Below, one piece after another: positions 4,805-6,255 of a DNA stretch of 6,255 nucleotides. The stretch is from contig CAMAWZ010000145.1 of NCBI GenBank assembly GCA_945861995.1, positions 1 through 6,255 on the forward strand, read 5' to 3'. The number at the start of each line of letters is the position of its first letter. The stretch's first letter is position 1. The stretch is from Pseudorhodobacter antarcticus. GTDB lineage: Bacteria; Pseudomonadota; Alphaproteobacteria; Rhodobacterales; Rhodobacteraceae. The notes under the pieces are model-generated. The model did not search any database. It was not told the origin of the DNA and worked only from the letters and a program-made list of their open reading frames with translations. The translations under genes were made by a program, and so were the position numbers.

Positions 4805-6118
4805 ATGGCTGGAATTCCCCACGACCATTACGAGCCAAAGACGAACGGCCAAAAATGGCTGCATTCTCGCCTGCCGATCGCGGGCCTACTCTATGACACT
4901 TTGACGATCCCCACCCCCAAGAACCTGAATTGGATGTGGATTTGGGGCATTGTTCTGACATTTTGTTTGGCGCTGCAAATCGTCACGGGCATTGTGCTGG
5001 CCATGCATTACACGCCGCATGTCGATATGGCCTTTGCGTCGGTTGAACACATCATGCGCGACGTGAACGGCGGCTATATGATTCGTTATTTGCACATGAA
5101 TGGCGCATCGCTGTTCTTCTTTGCCGTCTACCTGCACATTTTCCGTGGTCTGTTTTACGGCAGCTATAAAGCCCCGCGCGAAGTGACGTGGATTATTGGG
5201 ATGATCATTTACCTGCTGATGATGGCGACGGGCTTTATGGGCTATGTTCTGCCATGGGGCCAAATGTCGTTCTGGGGCGCTACGGTTATCACTGGTCTGT
5301 TCGGCGCGATTCCTGGAATTGGCGAATCGCTGCAAACGCTGCTTCTGGGCGGGCCTGCGGTGGACAACGCCACACTCAACCGTTTCTTCAGCTTGCATTA
5401 TCTGTTGCCTTTTGTGATCGCCGCGCTGGTTGGCCTGCATATCTGGGCGTTTCACACCACGGGCAACAACAACCCAACAGGCGTAGAAGTGCGCCGCACG
5501 TCCAAAGCGGATGCAGAAAAAGATACCGTTCCGTTCTGGCCCTATTATGTGATCAAAGATTTGTTTGCGCTGGGTCTTCTTTTGGCGGTGTTTTTCGCGG
5601 TTGTTGGCTTTATGCCTAACTTCCTTGGCCACCCAGACAACTATGTTCAGGCGAACCCGCTGGTGACGCCGGCGCACATCGTGCCGGAATGGTATTTCTT
5701 GCCCTTCTACGCTGTTCTGCGCGCCTTCACCGCCGATGTATGGTTGGTGCAACTGGTTGAATTTGTGACCTTTGGCATTGTTGATGCGAAATTCTTCGGG
5801 GTGGTCGCGATGTTCGGCGCAATTGCTGTGATGGCAATGGCACCATGGCTGGATACATCTTCCGTACGGTCGGGCCGTTATCGGCCTAAGTTCAAGGCAT
5901 GGTTCGCGCTGCTGGTCATCGACTTTGTGGTGTTGATGTGGGTTGGAAGCCAGCCTGCGAATGAGCTGAACGGCTGGATCTCGCTGATCGCAACAACCTA
6001 TTGGTTCGCCTACTTCTTGGTAGTCCTGCCGCTACTAGGTCTGTTTGAAAAGCCCCTGCCAACCCCCGCCACAATTGAAGACGACTTCAATTCGCACTAC
6101 GCCGCACCGGCTGAGTGA
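4805..6118 (+). CDS. petB: Cytochrome b of the cytochrome bc1 complex
   Basis: The membrane core of ubiquinol:cytochrome c oxidoreductase, carrying hemes bL and bH and forming the Qo and Qi quinone sites. At 437 residues it is full length for the bacterial type. Heme ligands are H97 and H198 (bL) and H111 and H212 (bH), spaced 14 apart in helices B and D, at the positions known from Rhodobacter. G143 to W151 (GFMGYVLPW) and P294-E295-W296-Y297 form the Qo site, with the cd1/cd2 helices around 156-182. Eight hydrophobic helices are discernible: about 45-67, 95-117, 129-149, 196-217, 252-272, 313-325 extending to 347, 363-381 and 393-414. The cytoplasmic loop 220-245 is charged. petA lies 9 bases upstream and petC 19 bases downstream. 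Nothing is missing or odd. Confidence 0.99.
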   Translation: MAGIPHDHYEPKTNGQKWLHSRLPIAGLLYDTLTIPTPKNLNWMWIWGIVLTFCLALQIVTGIVLAMHYTPHVDMAFASVEHIMRDVNGGYMIRYLHMNGASLFFFAVYLHIFRGLFYGSYKAPREVTWIIGMIIYLLMMATGFMGYVLPWGQMSFWGATVITGLFGAIPGIGESLQTLLLGGPAVDNATLNRFFSLHYLLPFVIAALVGLHIWAFHTTGNNNPTGVEVRRTSKADAEKDTVPFWPYYVIKDLFALGLLLAVFFAVVGFMPNFLGHPDNYVQANPLVTPAHIVPEWYFLPFYAVLRAFTADVWLVQLVEFVTFGIVDAKFFGVVAMFGAIAVMAMAPWLDTSSVRSGRYRPKFKAWFALLVIDFVVLMWVGSQPANELNGWISLIATTYWFAYFLVVLPLLGLFEKPLPTPATIEDDFNSHYAAPAE

Positions 6119-6137
6119 GAGAAAGGAACTGACTGAG

Positions 6138-6255
6138 ATGTTTCGTAAAATCGCAATCAGCGCTGTCTCGGCACTGGCACTGACCACGGGCGCGGCCTTT
6201 GCTGCGGGCGAGGCGGTTCATATCGACAATGTGGACTTTAGCTTTCAGGGCCCCT
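6138..6255 (+). CDS. petC: Cytochrome c1, N-terminal fragment (cut by window edge)
   Basis: The 39 complete codons visible begin MFRKIAISAVSALAL. Two basic residues, a hydrophobic run and AFA followed by AGE make a Sec signal peptide with likely cleavage after residue 22. The mature start continues toward VDFSFQGP, resembling the (A/D)FSFEGPFG opening of Rhodobacterales cytochrome c1 as I recall it. The CxxCH heme site and the methionine ligand would lie beyond the window. AGGA (6124-6127) sits 10 bases before the ATG, a slightly long spacing. The identity rests on the signal peptide, this short similarity and the position after petA-petB; the protein would carry electrons from the Rieske subunit to soluble or membrane cytochrome c. 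Confidence 0.92.
   Translation, partial: MFRKIAISAVSALALTTGAAFAAGEAVHIDNVDFSFQGP

Noticed and set aside
4886..5752. Long open frame (288 codons) antisense to petB
   Set aside because: It lies fully inside an unmistakable cytochrome b gene, is rich in Gln, His, Arg and Asn as expected from the complement of hydrophobic codons, and has no recognisable domain or ribosome binding site.
1..6255. Mobile element, CRISPR array, toxin-antitoxin, phage or other unusual system
   Set aside because: All sizeable frames are accounted for by housekeeping genes with uniform codon use; no spaced repeats, transposase motifs, attachment-site duplication at the tRNA 3' end, or unexplained gene remains.

Overview
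The window is an ordinary chromosomal stretch of an alphaproteobacterium, most likely Rhodobacterales (Rhodobacteraceae or roseobacter-like). The evidence is: a petA-petB-petC cytochrome bc1 operon whose cytochrome b heme ligands (H97, H111, H198, H212) and Qo motif (PEWY, 294-297) fall at the numbering I recall for Rhodobacter; a 41-residue L36 of the type lacking most zinc cysteines; and a DinB polymerase with an N-terminal CxxC/CxxC extension that I recall from this group. Codon use looks uniform across the genes, and I see no insertion sequence, phage gene, CRISPR array or other sign of recent transfer.

Layout. Positions 1-110 hold a non-coding leader with a strong inverted repeat. pyrF (111-800) and dinB (828-2096) follow on the plus strand with a 27-base gap and look co-transcribed. 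An N-formylglutamate amidohydrolase family gene (2951-2097, minus strand, TTG start) converges on dinB with no bases between the two stop codons. A short A+T-rich region (2952-3102) separates it from a tRNA-Val(GAC) gene (3103-3177). Next come two small GCAA-tetraloop hairpins, rpmJ for ribosomal protein L36 (3241-3366, too short for many gene finders), and a clear rho-independent terminator (3402-3436). That terminator abuts the ribosome binding site of a YibF-like glutathione S-transferase gene (3448-4047). A 187-base leader (4048-4234) with two inverted repeats precedes petA (4235-4795), petB (4805-6118) and the start of petC (6138 onward, cut by the window edge).

How the genes work together. 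petABC encode the three catalytic subunits of the ubiquinol:cytochrome c oxidoreductase, with closely spaced reading frames suited to co-translation. tRNA-Val and rpmJ are translation genes on one strand and may share a transcript. pyrF (pyrimidine synthesis), dinB (translesion DNA synthesis), the amidohydrolase and the transferase have no evident functional link to one another.

I found no convincing undescribed system. The points worth a second look are small: paired tetraloop hairpins before rpmJ, the terminator abutting the transferase ribosome binding site, the zinc-ribbon-like N-terminus of DinB with no classical C-terminal clamp motif, palindromes before pyrF and petA, and the zero-gap convergent gene pair.
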